Assembly: GCF_033343995.1 (NCBI RefSeq) | Contig: NZ_CP137573.1 | Span: 2,327,001-2,391,000, forward strand | Source: Streptomyces sp. HUAS YS2 | GTDB taxonomy: Bacteria > Actinomycetota > Actinomycetes > Streptomycetales > Streptomycetaceae | Length of the DNA: 64,000 bases | Reading direction: 5' to 3' | In this document: positions 63,667 through 64,000 of the stretch, piece after piece | How positions within the stretch are numbered: position 1 is the first letter of the stretch | Layout of the letters: every line of letters starts with the position of its first letter | Notes under the pieces: model-generated | What the model was told of the DNA's origin: nothing | What the model saw: the letters and a program-made list of their open reading frames with translations, nothing else | The model's database searches: none | Translations under genes and position numbers: made by a program

Positions 63667-64000
63667 TCAGCCCATGAACTTCTTGAACTCGTCCGGCAGC
63701 TCGAAGTCCTGAGCCTCCTGGCCCGCCGGCAGGCCGAAGGCGCCGCCCTGCTGGGCATGCTCGCGCTTCGCCGCCGCGGCCTGCTCCTCGGCCTTCCGCT
63801 TCATCGGGTTACCGCTCTTGCGCTTGCCCTTGGCCTGCTTGACCTGCTTCTTCTGCCTGCCGGGGCCGCCGCCCATGCCCGGCATCCCCGGCATGCCGGG
63901 CATGCCGCCGCCCTGGGCCATGCGGGACATCATCTTGCGGGCCTCGAAGAACCGCTCGACCAGGCCCTTGACCGCGCTGACCTCGACACCCGAACCGCGG
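63667..64000 (-). CDS. ffh: Signal recognition particle protein Ffh, 3' part
   Basis: The last 110 or so codons of Ffh; the gene continues beyond the right edge. The visible part is the M domain end: RGSGVEVSAVKGLVERFFEA, where RGSG contacts the 4.5S RNA, then a Met/Gly/Pro-rich stretch (GMPGMPGMGG) and a basic/Ala-rich tail. It binds signal sequences of proteins bound for the membrane. Placement next to rpsP-region genes is typical of actinobacteria. Confidence 0.93.
   Translation of the reverse strand, partial: RGSGVEVSAVKGLVERFFEARKMMSRMAQGGGMPGMPGMPGMGGGPGRQKKQVKQAKGKRKSGNPMKRKAEEQAAAAKREHAQQGGAFGLPAGQEAQDFELPDEFKKFMG

Noticed and set aside
1..64000. CRISPR array, tRNA, rRNA or prophage
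   Set aside because: No regularly spaced repeats, cloverleaf sequences or phage structural genes were found on reading the window.

Overview
The window is high-GC (about 72%) actinobacterial chromosome. Its gene content and order point to Streptomyces: the sporulation sigma factor gene whiG, four clustered type I signal peptidase genes, futalosine-type deamination, and the block ffh / rpsP-khpA-rimM-trmD-rplS / sipWXYZ / dprA-comM-yraN / whiG / rpsB-tsf / pyrH-frr-cdsA. From memory it is collinear with the SCO5580-SCO5680 part of the S. coelicolor core. No prophage, tRNA, rRNA or CRISPR array is visible. The only clear mobile element is a single TnpB-type insertion.

Left part (1-31.7 kb): polyamine and GABA metabolism. 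An aldehyde dehydrogenase, an EamA exporter, a PucR-type regulator and a large membrane-bound P-loop ATPase precede gabT. Next come a PAP2 phosphatase and the TnpB element, which sits between two convergent genes. A leftward run then reads aldehyde dehydrogenase > PotD > PotA > PotB > PotC > FAD amine oxidoreductase, so uptake and oxidation of putrescine-like amines appear to be one transcription unit. After a stretch of unrelated genes (NADAR, DUF4190, a probable aminodeoxyfutalosine deaminase, a GDPD phosphodiesterase, a two-component system, a serine hydrolase) the theme returns. It comes back with an orphan second PotD, a third aldehyde dehydrogenase, an Lrp-family regulator and a class III aminotransferase.

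Middle part (31.7-47 kb): an ABC exporter-like pair, a membrane protein, and a thiamine ABC transporter operon (binding protein, fused permease, ATPase). The thiamine operon is preceded by a TPP riboswitch with a hairpin that covers its ribosome-binding site. Then follow rlmN, an MFS exporter, cdsA-frr-pyrH and tsf-rpsB, with several very clean terminators. Two DnaA boxes lie between rpsB and a small M23 peptidase gene.

Right part (47-64 kb): a TetR regulator, whiG, dprA-comM-yraN, DUF2469, NUDIX, sipZ, sipY, sipX, sipW, rplS, trmD, rimM, khpA, rpsP, a SprT-like metalloprotease, a methyltransferase, an ftsH gene, and the 3' end of ffh at the window edge.

The strongest unusual signals are: (1) the intact TnpB with a recognisable right-end guide-RNA hairpin and a TTGAT motif at the left end; (2) the TPP riboswitch with its ribosome-binding-site hairpin; (3) a perfect 20-bp inverted repeat just inside the sipW coding sequence; (4) a nine-run G tract between two convergent genes; (5) a pair of DnaA boxes; and (6) short in-frame tandem repeats in three neighbouring genes. 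I did not find a multi-gene system that I can claim is wholly new.
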